Positions 45,232 through 54,614 of a stretch of DNA of 64,000 bases are shown here, in pieces. Within the stretch, counting starts at the first letter, position 1, and every line of letters begins with the position of its first letter. The stretch comes from UBA6926 sp045562535 (GTDB taxonomy: Bacteria; Chloroflexota; Dehalococcoidia; UBA6926), in assembly GCA_045562535.1 (NCBI GenBank), contig JBJKVP010000003.1, positions 321,774 through 385,773 of the forward strand, written 5' to 3'. The translations under genes and the position numbers were made by a program. A model generated the notes under the pieces. That model was not told the origin of the DNA. It saw nothing but the letters and a program-made list of their open reading frames with translations, and ran no database searches.

Positions 45232-45326
45232 TTATTATATTAGCACAATTGATCTATATTAAAAACTAAAACCATTGATCATCATTTGACCTAAAGTAAT
45301 ATAATCATAAAGATAGGAGATCAATA

Positions 45327-45743
45327 ATGGATAATAAAAAGCAAAATAGTTCTTTACCGCGCCTGCCAGAATGGATGAATGCAGAACTCGTTGAGAAAGC
45401 AGCCGGAGAAGCTGTAGTACGAATGCCTGTTTTACCTCATTTAACCCATGCTGAGGAAAATCCTAGAGTGGCCGGAGGAGTCATAATGTCGTTGCTTGAC
45501 TACACTATTCATCACGCATTGGACAGTTTATTGGATGAATACGAGTACCACGCAACAATAGAGATGAAAATAAATTTTATTCGCCCCGGTACAGCTGGAA
45601 CTTTGAGATCAGAGGCAAAAATTATCAACAAGGGTAGAACGGTATCCATCGCAGAAGGTACTGTCATTCAAGAAGAAACAGGCAAGATTGTTGCCAAAAC
45701 CTTATCTACAGAGACATACATTAGTGCTAAACCTAAAGATTAA
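45327..45743 (+). CDS. PaaI-type hotdog-fold thioesterase
   Basis: A 138-residue hotdog-fold protein. VAGGVIMSLLDYTIHHAL holds the active-site Asp on the long helix, with TIEMKINFIRPGTAG as the central strand pair. These enzymes hydrolyse acyl-CoA thioesters and often rescue CoA in aromatic or fatty-acid breakdown. GGAGATCA precedes the ATG. The gene faces away from lexA. Confidence 0.9.
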   Translation: MDNKKQNSSLPRLPEWMNAELVEKAAGEAVVRMPVLPHLTHAEENPRVAGGVIMSLLDYTIHHALDSLLDEYEYHATIEMKINFIRPGTAGTLRSEAKIINKGRTVSIAEGTVIQEETGKIVAKTLSTETYISAKPKD

Positions 45744-45758
45744 AGCCGATTGCAAAGC

Positions 45759-46205
45759 ATGAACAACCAATTGAAAATCTGGACCTGCTCAAATTGCGGT
45801 GTTGAATCAACCATCAACTGCAGAACGTGCGATGCTCAACTTAACGAACGAGATCGCTCATTAAAAAAATGCGGGACATGCGGCTCCCCCGTAGATAAAC
45901 CATTATTTGACTGCGCGCAATGTAACAGCAGTAGTACATTAAACATAGTTGAAGGGATACTCAATAATCCCAGGAAACAATTGTGGGTTAGAAGATCTTT
46001 TAAACTCCTTAGATTAATCATAGGAACTACCCAAATGATTGGTTTGATCACTATAGCAATAAGCTGTTCGATATCGGGTGGGGAAGGGACAATATCTAAC
46101 TCAGGTCCTTCTATAGGGCAAATGCAATTATTCGGATTCGTAACTTTCTTTGGTCTAATACCTTTGCAAATCTATCTACTTAAAAGAATAGCTGCTTTAG
46201 AATAA
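45759..46205 (+). CDS. Zinc-ribbon membrane protein of unknown function
   Basis: A 148-residue protein with three CxxC-type motifs in the first 60 residues (CSNCGVES, CGTCGSPV, CAQC) and two membrane helices at about 85-105 and 125-145. The N-terminal ribbons probably bind zinc on the cytoplasmic side. A TTG at 45750 is an alternative start. It follows the thioesterase gene directly and is convergent with recO. The family is not recognised. Confidence 0.72.
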   Translation: MNNQLKIWTCSNCGVESTINCRTCDAQLNERDRSLKKCGTCGSPVDKPLFDCAQCNSSSTLNIVEGILNNPRKQLWVRRSFKLLRLIIGTTQMIGLITIAISCSISGGEGTISNSGPSIGQMQLFGFVTFFGLIPLQIYLLKRIAALE

Positions 46206-46217
46206 ATACCTTGATAT

Positions 46218-47036
46218 TTACTGTTTCAAAGAATGGCGCACTTGGTCCAAAAAAACTAGTGCTTCAATTGGCTTATCGACAATGTAGCTAATATACCATC
46301 TAGATACACTCTCTAATTCAGACAACCAGTCGCCATCAATAACTAATTCTACTAATTTAGATACCTCGGTGCTGCGTATATAATTCATTAACAACAATGT
46401 ATCTCCTGTAATCGATCTAAGCCAGTTGCTATGAGATAGACTACATTCAGAACACAACAACCCTCCAGAAGCCGCACTAAACGGGTATTTCTGACCTCTC
46501 AGAGGTTTAATCTCCATACCGCAATCAGCACAACTTTGTAAGACTGGACTAAACCCTGTTTCTTCAAGCAATTTTACTTCAAAGATTCTTATTATAAGGT
46601 CCCCATTGGAATCTACCGCTTCCAGCTCGTTGAGGATTGATAAAGTAAGATCAAGAATGCCAGGCTGAGGATCGGCATCCTGTAGAAAATGGTCCACTAG
46701 ATCAGCCACATATATACTCTCAGCCATTTTTTTGAGATCATTTTTTATTGTTTGAAAAGGTATCAGTATTTGCCCTTGGATAACTGAATCGAGGGTTTTC
46801 CCTCTAATAATGAGATAATCCCCATAAACTAGGGGCTCCGTATGGCCGCCTAACTTTGTCTTCGTTTTCCTGGCCCCACGTACACTAACGACTAATTTTC
46901 CATATTCCTTGGTGAAAACTGTGACCAACCTATCTGATTCGCCCATATCTCTATGTTTAAGCACTAACCCTTTAACGCGATAATGAGATGATCGCGTTAA
47001 ATTGGACGGGGAACTATTTTTGCTAAAATAACTCAT
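46218..47036 (-). CDS. recO: DNA repair protein RecO
   Basis: A 272-residue RecO. It helps RecR load RecA on SSB-coated DNA in the RecFOR path. The N-terminal OB fold has YRVKGLVLKHRDMGESDRLVTVFTKEYGK; the helical domain contains a C4 zinc site (CADCG ... CSEC). It lies at the downstream end of the ybeY-dnaX-ybaB-recR run, separated from recR by an enoyl-CoA hydratase. Confidence 0.94.
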   Translation of the reverse strand: MSYFSKNSSPSNLTRSSHYRVKGLVLKHRDMGESDRLVTVFTKEYGKLVVSVRGARKTKTKLGGHTEPLVYGDYLIIRGKTLDSVIQGQILIPFQTIKNDLKKMAESIYVADLVDHFLQDADPQPGILDLTLSILNELEAVDSNGDLIIRIFEVKLLEETGFSPVLQSCADCGMEIKPLRGQKYPFSAASGGLLCSECSLSHSNWLRSITGDTLLLMNYIRSTEVSKLVELVIDGDWLSELESVSRWYISYIVDKPIEALVFLDQVRHSLKQ

Positions 47037-47045
47037 CAATCTAGC

Positions 47046-47870
47046 CTAGCCAGACCATTTTGGTTTCCTTCTCTCTATAAAAGCTAGTCTGCCTTCCTCG
47101 ATATCACTAGATTTCTGAACGTCTTCTAAAATTGGGGCAGCATATTCCTCTCGTGCTAAACGCGTTTCTGACCGAGAAAAATAAACCATCTTCTTGGTCG
47201 CTTCAATGGCCTTAGGGGCACCTTCAACGATCATTGAAGCAATAGATATTGCTCTTGGAATTAAATCCTCTGAAGATAGTATTTCGTGCACTAAACCAAG
47301 ACGCAAAGCATTTTGCGAAGACATACGATCCGATGTTAAAAGATAATACAATGATTCTCCCAAAGGTATAAGATCAGCAAGATATTGGCTACCATAATTT
47401 GCTGGCATGCCTATTTTAGGTTCAGGTAATGAAAAGTACGCATTTTCGGATGTAATCCTAATATCACAATCCATTACCCAATGCATTCCTCCACCAACAG
47501 CTAAACCGTTTACCGCAGCTATAAAAGGTTTTGTACTTTTAGAAAAAAGATCGAATTCAATCTTTTTTTCGGGGTGATCTCTTTCAATAATTTCCTGGAT
47601 TTCCTTTTGGCTCAAACGGTTTTCTTTACCTAGTTTCTCTACAGTTTCTCTTCTTTCCACTGCTTCTCTCATATCCGCCCCCGCTGAAAAAGCTCTCCCT
47701 GTCCCTGTTACTATACCCACCCTCATTTGCTTATCATTTTCAAAGTCAGTTAATGCCTCAGTGATTTCGATCATCATTCTAGAGTTCAAAGCATTCAATC
47801 TATCTGGTCTGTTCAATTTAAATATTGCATATTGGCCTGTACTATCTTTTTCATACAGTATGTTAGACAT
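47046..47870 (-). CDS. Enoyl-CoA hydratase/isomerase family protein
   Basis: A 274-residue crotonase-fold enzyme. The oxyanion-hole motifs are FSAGADMREAV and AVNGLAVGGGMHWVM. At the catalytic Glu region the sequence reads SLPEPKIGMPANYG, with Glu in Pro-Glu-Pro. It hydrates or isomerises enoyl-CoA in acyl-CoA breakdown. It is inserted between recO and recR, an unusual place for a metabolic gene. A 45-residue insert (about 75-110) containing ERRETVEKLGKENR is longer than usual. Confidence 0.93.
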   Translation of the reverse strand: MSNILYEKDSTGQYAIFKLNRPDRLNALNSRMMIEITEALTDFENDKQMRVGIVTGTGRAFSAGADMREAVERRETVEKLGKENRLSQKEIQEIIERDHPEKKIEFDLFSKSTKPFIAAVNGLAVGGGMHWVMDCDIRITSENAYFSLPEPKIGMPANYGSQYLADLIPLGESLYYLLTSDRMSSQNALRLGLVHEILSSEDLIPRAISIASMIVEGAPKAIEATKKMVYFSRSETRLAREEYAAPILEDVQKSSDIEEGRLAFIERRKPKWSG

Positions 47871-47913
47871 AGATACTCCTGTTATGAATTATTAACCCTA
47901 TAAACCCATCCTA

Positions 47914-48522
47914 CTAAAATTCTTGGCGCCCTTCGAGGGCCCGTGCCAAAGTGACAGAGTCAGCGAACTCCAAATCAGTTCCAGAAGGCAGTCCTCGAGC
48001 GAGTCGAGTTACAAGGACCCCAAGTGGCGCAATTAAACCTTTTACATACATAGCTGTCGCCTCACCTTCCAACGTAGGATTAGTTGCTATAAGTACCTCT
48101 TTAACCTCACCTTGTTTAAGTCGCTCTAATAATTCTCTTATTCGCAGTTTGTCGGGGCCGATTCCATCCATTGGGGAAAGCAGACCGTGGAAAACATGGT
48201 AACGGCCAGAAAAAGCACTGCTCCGTTCTATCGCTAAAACATCAAGTGGGTCTTCGACAACGCAGATTACCGTGCTATCTCTCCCAGGGTCGGCACATAT
48301 AGAGCAAGGGGACTGTTGGGTAATATCCTGGCAATATTCACAAAAGACCACACTAGACACTACTTCTACAATAGAATCAGCAAGCGCTCTAGCATCCTCT
48401 TTGCTATTTCTAATTAAATGATACGCGAGTTTCTGGGCGCTTCTGGGCCCAATACCAGGCAACTTATTAAACTCTTCGATTAAACGCGTAATCGATTTTA
48501 CAGAAAAATTATTTTGCGACAT
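47914..48522 (-). CDS. recR: Recombination mediator protein RecR
   Basis: A 202-residue RecR. The N-terminal HhH has FNKLPGIGPRSAQKLAYHLI, followed by the C4 zinc finger CEYC...CSIC and the Toprim domain VICVVEDPLDVLAIE. It works with RecO. The ATG at 48522 is used; a TTG two codons earlier is in frame. It is close behind ybaB, the usual dnaX-ybaB-recR order. Confidence 0.96.
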   Translation of the reverse strand: MSQNNFSVKSITRLIEEFNKLPGIGPRSAQKLAYHLIRNSKEDARALADSIVEVVSSVVFCEYCQDITQQSPCSICADPGRDSTVICVVEDPLDVLAIERSSAFSGRYHVFHGLLSPMDGIGPDKLRIRELLERLKQGEVKEVLIATNPTLEGEATAMYVKGLIAPLGVLVTRLARGLPSGTDLEFADSVTLARALEGRQEF

Positions 48523-48532
48523 ATTCAATACT

Positions 48533-48844
48533 TTAAAGACCAGGTATACCTAGTCCACCGGTTACGCTACTTAAATGCTTACTGGCCATTTCTTGAGACT
48601 TATTAGAAGCATCATTTATGGCAGCCATAACAACATCTTGCAAGGTTTCCATATCATCTTCGTCGACAACATCTGGGGAAATATCAACTTGGGTTACCAT
48701 CTGATGCCCATTCATAGTGATTTTAACTACCCCGCCTCCGGCAGTTCCTATAACTGTCATTGTTTCAAGTTCTTCTTTTGCTTTTTCCAACTTATTCTGC
48801 ATCTGTTGCATTTGTCGCATCATATTCTTATTCACTTTGGTCAT
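48533..48844 (-). CDS. ybaB: YbaB/EbfC nucleoid-associated protein
   Basis: A 103-residue DNA-binding protein of the YbaB/EbfC family. It has the helix MRQMQQMQNKLEKAKEELE followed by a beta region with GGGVVKITMNGHQ. The start ATG (GGAGAAG upstream) overlaps the last 17 bases of dnaX, which indicates translational coupling. Confidence 0.95.
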   Translation of the reverse strand: MTKVNKNMMRQMQQMQNKLEKAKEELETMTVIGTAGGGVVKITMNGHQMVTQVDISPDVVDEDDMETLQDVVMAAINDASNKSQEMASKHLSSVTGGLGIPGL

Positions 48845-50543
48845 CTTCTCCTTCCAATATAGTCTTCATCGATTGTTCATCAACAACTTCTGCTCCCATA
48901 TCTATCGCTGCTTTGACTAGATGTCCTACACTCTTCTCTCGATCAATTTTTTCACATTTAAGAACATAGTGCCGCCCCAAGATTTCAGATAATTTCTTCT
49001 CCACTAAGGGTTTGTACTTAGGGTCTTCAATTTTTTGTTTGTGAAAATCATGGTAGAAACCTATAACAATTTTTTCATCATCTATGTCAATGGGAATAGA
49101 TACACTTCGCAAAAATGCATCAATATTGCCATTAGCGCCAACGCCTTTAAACTGATCCACGATAACTTTCCATCTCGACTGCAGGTCACCAATTGAAATT
49201 GCTGACCCTTCTATTGGTGATACCGTCTCGTTTTTTGTTTCCGGGACACCAACTTGCTCATAATTGGTTTCCGCAGTTGCTAAATGATCCACCAAGTCTT
49301 CATTTTTGGGCTTCACTACCTGTGTTTCCATTGGGGTGCGGTCAGTAACTATAAGATTACTCGCGTTATCAGTTCCTTTATCTAGTTTTTCTTCAACTAC
49401 TGGAGGAACCTTACTTTCAGATTTATTATGGTCCGGAGCAACTTCTGGGCTCCTAGAAGTCTCTCTCCCGATATTCATCTCGACAAAAATCAATTCAAGT
49501 TGTAACGGGCTCGCTCCTGACTTCACGTCTATAGCTACTAATTGCCTCAAAAATTCACTTAAATATTGTAAATTAAATTCGCCTGATAACTTTTGGCGCA
49601 ATTCTAGATCATCGGGTGTCAAACCTAAGGTGGAACCAACTCCTGCCTTTATCAATAATAGTGACCGGGATTCTACTATCAATTCTCTTTGTAACTGGCG
49701 CATGTCTACACCTTGCGCATATAATTCACCTATTTTTAGTAGAACATCTTGGAGAGAATCTCTTGCTGCACTTAAGTTCATAAGTGAATATGCCCTTGCT
49801 GACCAATATGTCCCAAATAAATTTTCTGCTTCTTCTAAACTTGGACTATTACCAGCATTTAACACCAGATTTTCCAGAAAATTTGACGCATCTCTTAAGC
49901 TTCCCTCTGCCGCACGCACTAATACTCCCAAGGTATCATGGTCCACTTTAAGATTCTCTTGTGAAGCTATGAAAGAAAGTCTAGAAATCGCATCGGTTTG
50001 ACCAATTTTTCTGAAATGCAATTTTTGGCATCTTGAAGCTATAGTTGAGCGAACACTTCCTTCTTCTGTTGTAGCCAAAACAAAAACAACATGCTGAGGA
50101 GGTTCCTCTAAAGTTTTAAGAAGGGCCTCTTCGGCATAATTTGTAAGGCCGTGAACCTCGTCAATAACATATACTTTTTTCCTGGCAACATTTGGCATAG
50201 TTGGGAGCTTAGATATCAAGTCACGCATATCCTCGACCCCTCTATGACTTGCAGCATCAATTTCGTGTAGATCTATAAAGGATCCTTCTCCGATTTGGGT
50301 ACATATGCTACATCGGTTACAAGGTTCTCCTTTCCCATCATTATTTTCGCAATTTATGGCTTTAGCTAGAATTCTTGCAGTGCTCGTCTTACCGGTACCG
50401 CGTGGACCTACAAAAAGATATGCATGCGCTACGCGACCTTGTTCCAGCGAGGCTTTTAAAGTTGAAACCACATGATCTTGTCCTACAAGATCATTCAGAG
50501 ACTGAGGTCGCCATTTTCTATAAAAAACATCATTCTGAACCAT
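48828..50543 (-). CDS. dnaX: DNA polymerase III subunit gamma/tau
   Basis: A 571-residue clamp-loader ATPase. The Walker A GPRGTGKTSTARILAK and the zinc-binding CNRCSICTQI are near the N-terminus, followed by the sensor and DEAD-like VYVIDEVHGL. The C-terminal tau-like third is acidic and low in conservation up to a folded tail. I see no clear A-run slippage site, so only one product is assumed. It overlaps ybeY by 14 bp and ybaB by 17 bp. Confidence 0.96.
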   Translation of the reverse strand: MVQNDVFYRKWRPQSLNDLVGQDHVVSTLKASLEQGRVAHAYLFVGPRGTGKTSTARILAKAINCENNDGKGEPCNRCSICTQIGEGSFIDLHEIDAASHRGVEDMRDLISKLPTMPNVARKKVYVIDEVHGLTNYAEEALLKTLEEPPQHVVFVLATTEEGSVRSTIASRCQKLHFRKIGQTDAISRLSFIASQENLKVDHDTLGVLVRAAEGSLRDASNFLENLVLNAGNSPSLEEAENLFGTYWSARAYSLMNLSAARDSLQDVLLKIGELYAQGVDMRQLQRELIVESRSLLLIKAGVGSTLGLTPDDLELRQKLSGEFNLQYLSEFLRQLVAIDVKSGASPLQLELIFVEMNIGRETSRSPEVAPDHNKSESKVPPVVEEKLDKGTDNASNLIVTDRTPMETQVVKPKNEDLVDHLATAETNYEQVGVPETKNETVSPIEGSAISIGDLQSRWKVIVDQFKGVGANGNIDAFLRSVSIPIDIDDEKIVIGFYHDFHKQKIEDPKYKPLVEKKLSEILGRHYVLKCEKIDREKSVGHLVKAAIDMGAEVVDEQSMKTILEGEDDQSE

Positions 50544-51039
50544 GGGTCACCTCTTCTAAAGAATGTGGTTGGAAACCTGCTAGTTCAGACAGAATCGCAT
50601 TCTCTCTTAGATGCATTAAATCCTCATCATTGGCACTTTGATGATCATAATCAAGTAAATGAAGAAGCCCATGAACAATTAAATGAGCGGCTTCTTGCTT
50701 TATATCAATACTAAATTCATCTGCCTGCCTCTTCGCCTGAGGTACAGATAATATTATTTGCCCTATATCGTTTGGAGAAACTGAAAAGTTAGGAAAGTCG
50801 TTATCATTTTGTGATGCGGGAAAAGAAAGTACGTCAGTAACAGAATCTTGAGCGCGATACTGCTCGTTTAATGCTCTTACAGTATCATCTCCTGCTAGCA
50901 AAACTTCCACTTTGGAACGTAGTTCAACTTTTTCAGCATTCAACGTTCCTTCTACCAAGTGCCGTACCCATTTTTGAGGAATCATACGATGTTGTTCCCT
51001 CTCCGTACTAACTTCTATTTTATAGCCAGGTTTCAACAA
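50530..51039 (-). CDS. ybeY: Endoribonuclease YbeY (rRNA maturation factor)
   Basis: A 169-residue metalloenzyme that trims the 3' end of 16S rRNA. The zinc motif H-x3-H-x5-H is HGLLHLLDYDH at about residues 133-143, with TDVLSFPA earlier. The start is a TTG with GGAGA upstream. It leads the dnaX-ybaB-recR run. Confidence 0.93.
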   Translation of the reverse strand: MLKPGYKIEVSTEREQHRMIPQKWVRHLVEGTLNAEKVELRSKVEVLLAGDDTVRALNEQYRAQDSVTDVLSFPASQNDNDFPNFSVSPNDIGQIILSVPQAKRQADEFSIDIKQEAAHLIVHGLLHLLDYDHQSANDEDLMHLRENAILSELAGFQPHSLEEVTHGSE

Positions 51040-51107
51040 ACTAAAATCTCCTATATAACAAAATATTACACACCGATTACGGGTTGCTCAACCAAGAAGT
51101 CCACTGA

Positions 51108-51560
51108 TTAGGAAGTTTCTTGGGTTCGTTTAGTAAAGGATGTGATAATTGTATCTATAAGATAAGCCCAAACCCACACCCCCAGATAAATCACACCACC
51201 TAATATTTGCAACGACTCAAAAAACGGTATGTACCGACCCAAGAAGAAAAACGCTAAAACCCCTATAAGATGAAACGGAAGACTTTTCATTAATCCAAAA
51301 CGAGATGCCCTCACCCCTGCAATAGCCAGAGCTATTATTAGAAAACTTCCGACAAAAACACCGTAGTCATTGTTATCCCAGCTATTTATCAGTATGGGTC
51401 CAATCAGTATATACGAAACAGCAGCCCCCAAAAAGAAAAATAAAGCCCCCAAAACAACTGCAAATACTTTAGTAAAAATTGAAGTTCCCGGCGCTCTTTT
51501 CCGATTGTTTTTCCTGTTTGATTTCTTTCTGCTAGTTTTGTTTTTTCTGCGTTTTGCCAT
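51108..51560 (-). CDS. Hypothetical membrane protein with Lys/Arg-rich N-terminus
   Basis: A 150-residue protein. The first 23 residues are almost entirely Lys, Arg and Asn (MAKRRKNKTSRKKSNRKN), followed by four hydrophobic helices. GGAGGG precedes the ATG at 51560. The basic tail could bind nucleic acid or anionic lipid on the cytoplasmic side. The family is not recognised. It lies 2 bp after the UbiA gene. Confidence 0.72.
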   Translation of the reverse strand: MAKRRKNKTSRKKSNRKNNRKRAPGTSIFTKVFAVVLGALFFFLGAAVSYILIGPILINSWDNNDYGVFVGSFLIIALAIAGVRASRFGLMKSLPFHLIGVLAFFFLGRYIPFFESLQILGGVIYLGVWVWAYLIDTIITSFTKRTQETS

Positions 51561-51562
51561 TT

Positions 51563-52462
51563 CTAGGTACCCTCCACAATTACATTGGAAATTGGATTTA
51601 CCGAAGAAAAGATAAGCCAAGAAACTAAGAGTCCAATAAGAATTTTATCTCTAATAAAAACATCCTCAGGAGATCCCACTAAACTAGAATTATATGTCAA
51701 ATATAGGTACCTTAGTATCCCCATAATAAAAATGGCAAACGCTAAAATAGCATATAGATTGTAAACCTGATAACTAAATAAATATGACCTATACGTTAAA
51801 ACAATCGCTGGCACCAAAATTAGCATGCATATATCAATAAATTTTATAGAATACCTTGTTAAAATGGGCCGATGTGCAACGGCTCTTGATCCCAAAAGAA
51901 TGATCTCCGCACGCCTCTTAGATAAAGATACATAAATAGCAATCAAAAATATGGATAACAAAATTGCGTTCCCACTATTAAATCCAATTATCACACTCCC
52001 CGCCAATAATCTTAGGACATACCCTGAGGCAACCGAAACGATGTCTAAAAGGAAAACGTGCTTGGCTACAGCAGAATATATACAAGAGATGACAAAATAA
52101 GATCCTATAATTAAAGCAAATATCTCATCTAATAAATAAGCGGAAATAATAGATCCTATGATTAAGAATATAGCAAACCCCACAGCCCAAATTGGCTCCA
52201 CTATCCCTCTTGCTAACGGCCGCAATTTCTTTGTAGGATGAAACTTATCTCGCACGATATCCAATAAGTCATTAACTATGTATGCTGCACTTGAAGCGAA
52301 ATTGAATATCATAAATCCAATACAGACAAGTCCTACTTCTTTGATATAGTGGTAGTCTCTAGTTAACGAAAAGTATTCCTCAATATTCAAAAGGAGTGGG
52401 AAAAACAAAAGACCATTTTTTATCCATTGTTTTGTTCGTAACAACCGGAATAAATAAAGCAT
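51563..52462 (-). CDS. UbiA-family prenyltransferase (decaprenyl-phosphate phosphoribosyltransferase-like)
   Basis: A 299-residue membrane enzyme of the UbiA superfamily with about nine helices. The first Asp-rich motif is NDLLDIVRDKFHPTKKLRP, as in the 5-phosphoribosyl-decaprenyl-phosphate synthase group that makes the arabinose donor of actinobacteria. In other phyla, relatives of this group work in unidentified cell-surface polysaccharide or lipid pathways. The exact product here is uncertain. Confidence 0.87.
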   Translation of the reverse strand: MLYLFRLLRTKQWIKNGLLFFPLLLNIEEYFSLTRDYHYIKEVGLVCIGFMIFNFASSAAYIVNDLLDIVRDKFHPTKKLRPLARGIVEPIWAVGFAIFLIIGSIISAYLLDEIFALIIGSYFVISCIYSAVAKHVFLLDIVSVASGYVLRLLAGSVIIGFNSGNAILLSIFLIAIYVSLSKRRAEIILLGSRAVAHRPILTRYSIKFIDICMLILVPAIVLTYRSYLFSYQVYNLYAILAFAIFIMGILRYLYLTYNSSLVGSPEDVFIRDKILIGLLVSWLIFSSVNPISNVIVEGT

Positions 52463-52565
52463 AAGATACGCCTCTTATTTCTGAAGTGTCAGAAGATTCA
52501 TGGACAATTGAAATAGTTCCTAAATAAACTATACGCTACTCGACAGAAGATGGTATCAAAATAAT

Positions 52566-53309
52566 ATGAGTACCAACAAAAATAAAAACCGTAGGGCACG
52601 CTTAGATAAATTACTAGTTGATAGTGGCCTTTTTGATGATGTTGAAAAGGCAAGATTTGCTATTGCAAGAGGTATGATTCAAGCTAACGGGCAAACAATT
52701 ACCCATACGAATGCTCTTACAAATGTTAATTCAATAATATCTGTAACAGAACACGAGAAATACGTGAGCAGAGGCGGATATAAATTAGAAGGATTGCTGA
52801 AAGATATTAAAGCAGAAGTTAAAGATAAAGTAGCGGTAGATATCGGTGCTTCAACTGGGGGGTTCACCGACTGCCTTATACAATCGGGTGCGAAAAAAGT
52901 GTACGCCGTAGATGTGGGTTACGGACAACTTGCCTGGAAATTAAGAGAAATGGAAAATGTAATTGTTTTAGATAAAAACAATGCCCACCACGAGATCCCA
53001 TTAGAAGAATTAGTGGACATAGCTGTCATAGATGTCTCTTTCATTTCTGTAACAAAAATTCTGCCTAATGTTATTCCTCTCATGAAAAACAATTGCGATA
53101 TATTTGTATTGGTCAAACCTCAATTTGAAGCGAAAAAAGAAGAGGTTCCTAAGGGAGGAATAATCATTGACCCTATGGTACACGCCAAAACATTGCAATA
53201 TGTTTCCTCTTGGGGAAGAGATCATGGTTTAAGGATCTTTGGTATAAGAAGATCGGTTATAACTGGTGCGAAAGGAAACTCTGAATTTTTTATTAATTTT
53301 CGAACCTAA
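52566..53309 (+). CDS. tlyA: TlyA family rRNA (cytidine-2'-O)-methyltransferase
   Basis: A 247-residue protein with an N-terminal S4 RNA-binding domain (RARLDKLLVDSGLF) and a C-terminal Rossmann methyltransferase domain with VAVDIGASTGGFTDCL and YAVDVGYGQLAWKLR. TlyA methylates 16S/23S rRNA and sets capreomycin sensitivity. The family is often misnamed haemolysin. It is convergent with the ferredoxin gene. Confidence 0.94.
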   Translation: MSTNKNKNRRARLDKLLVDSGLFDDVEKARFAIARGMIQANGQTITHTNALTNVNSIISVTEHEKYVSRGGYKLEGLLKDIKAEVKDKVAVDIGASTGGFTDCLIQSGAKKVYAVDVGYGQLAWKLREMENVIVLDKNNAHHEIPLEELVDIAVIDVSFISVTKILPNVIPLMKNNCDIFVLVKPQFEAKKEEVPKGGIIIDPMVHAKTLQYVSSWGRDHGLRIFGIRRSVITGAKGNSEFFINFRT

Positions 53310-53330
53310 GAAGAATACAGGTGGAGATAA

Positions 53331-53576
53331 TTATTGATTTTCAAACCAATCTGCATTCATCTTGGTATACTCGCTCCATTCTTCAGGCAGTTCGCTTTCT
53401 TCAAATATAGCAGTCACTGGGCAAACTGGTTCACATGCAGCGCAGTCAATACACTCATCAGGATGAATAAAATACATATTATCTTCATCTGTCGTGTGAA
53501 TACAGTCCACAGGGCAAACATCGACACAAGACGCATCTTTTAAGTCAATACATGGCTCCGCGATAATATAGGTCAT
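53331..53576 (-). CDS. Ferredoxin (7Fe/8Fe dicluster type)
   Basis: An 81-residue ferredoxin. The Cys ligands are CIDLKDASCVDVCPVDC and later CIDCAACEPVCPV, an FdxA-like arrangement with one site typical of a [3Fe-4S] cluster and one of a [4Fe-4S] cluster. A C-terminal extension of about 25 residues (EWSEYTKMNADWFENQ) follows, as in FdxA. It carries electrons for an unknown partner. Confidence 0.94.
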   Translation of the reverse strand: MTYIIAEPCIDLKDASCVDVCPVDCIHTTDEDNMYFIHPDECIDCAACEPVCPVTAIFEESELPEEWSEYTKMNADWFENQ

Positions 53577-53681
53577 CTACGATCCTCCGATAATATTTAT
53601 GTCCAGGTGAGCTTATTATAAAACTTCAACCTAGGATATTATAGCGTCAGTTGGAATAATTACGAGAGCATAAATTCATAT

Positions 53682-54614
53682 TTACCCCCCCATTATGACT
53701 GGCAATATTCGATCATGGAACGTTCCAAGGAAAAAATAGCCTGCTATTGCAGCAAGAATACCTATACTTAACATATCAATTCCGGACATTATAGGGTTCC
53801 GTTTTGTAAGTTTTGTTTTACCTACCCCCATCGCGAAAAGCCCGAGACCAGTTGCCGTAATAGATATAGCTACTACCGTAGATCCTTCGATTATTAAATA
53901 GGGTACGATGGGAACTGCAGTTCCTAGCAAAAAAGATACCCCCATTACCAACGCATCTTTCCAAGGTACGTTAACCATGTCCAAAGATAATCCTAACTCC
54001 TTTTCAATAACAGTTCGTAACAGGACATCTTCATTTTTCGCCATGGTCTCTGTTATAGCAACGGCTTCTTCCTCGGTTAAACCATCTGTCATCAGCGTTG
54101 ATATTAGTTGCTCTATTTTCTTATTAGGGTCATCCATAAATTCAGTTAATTCAATATTAATTTGCGACTCTAGTACTTCCTTTTCCGCTCGAGAGGATAG
54201 AAAGCTCCCCGCAGACATCGACACAGTTCCTCCTAGTGCACCTGCGAGGCCGGCAATAATGGTTAACCCGTTATCGTTGGTTGCTCCATACACTGACGAG
54301 ACTAAGACTACCGTGCTTATTAACCCGTCCTGTAATCCAAAAATTAGTTCTCGTATTCTAGTAAGACTTGCTACTCTAGTTTTTGATTCACTAAGATCTC
54401 TCCGTGCTTGCAAAATACGAGTTTCTATAAAATTATCGCGGCCGGAAGTACGTTCTTCTAATAATTTTCTAAGATTCCCAAGCGATCCGGCTAGAGACGC
54501 AGATATATCTTTAGAAAGTGAATCCTCATTGATGTTATTGGAGGGTTGTTTCTCATCCTCTGATTGGCTATTAGACACTAGATAACCTTTTTCACTGGAA
54601 CGAATTGATTCCAT
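53682..54614 (-). CDS. VIT1/CCC1-family membrane protein
   Basis: A 310-residue protein with an N-terminal hydrophilic region of about 90 residues and five predicted helices. ELIFGLQDGLISTVVLVSSVYGATN and SAGSFLSSRAEKEVLE are characteristic of the VIT/CCC1 iron and manganese transporter family. The middle cytoplasmic metal-binding loop has Glu-rich helices. The long N-terminal tail (Ser, Glu, Asn-rich) overlaps the HNH gene end by 37 bp, so a later start cannot be excluded. Confidence 0.9.
   Translation of the reverse strand: MESIRSSEKGYLVSNSQSEDEKQPSNNINEDSLSKDISASLAGSLGNLRKLLEERTSGRDNFIETRILQARRDLSESKTRVASLTRIRELIFGLQDGLISTVVLVSSVYGATNDNGLTIIAGLAGALGGTVSMSAGSFLSSRAEKEVLESQINIELTEFMDDPNKKIEQLISTLMTDGLTEEEAVAITETMAKNEDVLLRTVIEKELGLSLDMVNVPWKDALVMGVSFLLGTAVPIVPYLIIEGSTVVAISITATGLGLFAMGVGKTKLTKRNPIMSGIDMLSIGILAAIAGYFFLGTFHDRILPVIMGG

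Noticed and set aside
45270..45315. TTGACC followed by TATAAT upstream of the thioesterase gene as a promoter
   Set aside because: The spacing between the two boxes is only about 8 bp; an alternative TTGATC is 19 bp away, which is too weak to call.
49306..50001. 231-residue open frame on the plus strand inside dnaX
   Set aside because: It is antisense to the conserved clamp-loader gene and Ser/Thr-rich as expected for a shadow frame.
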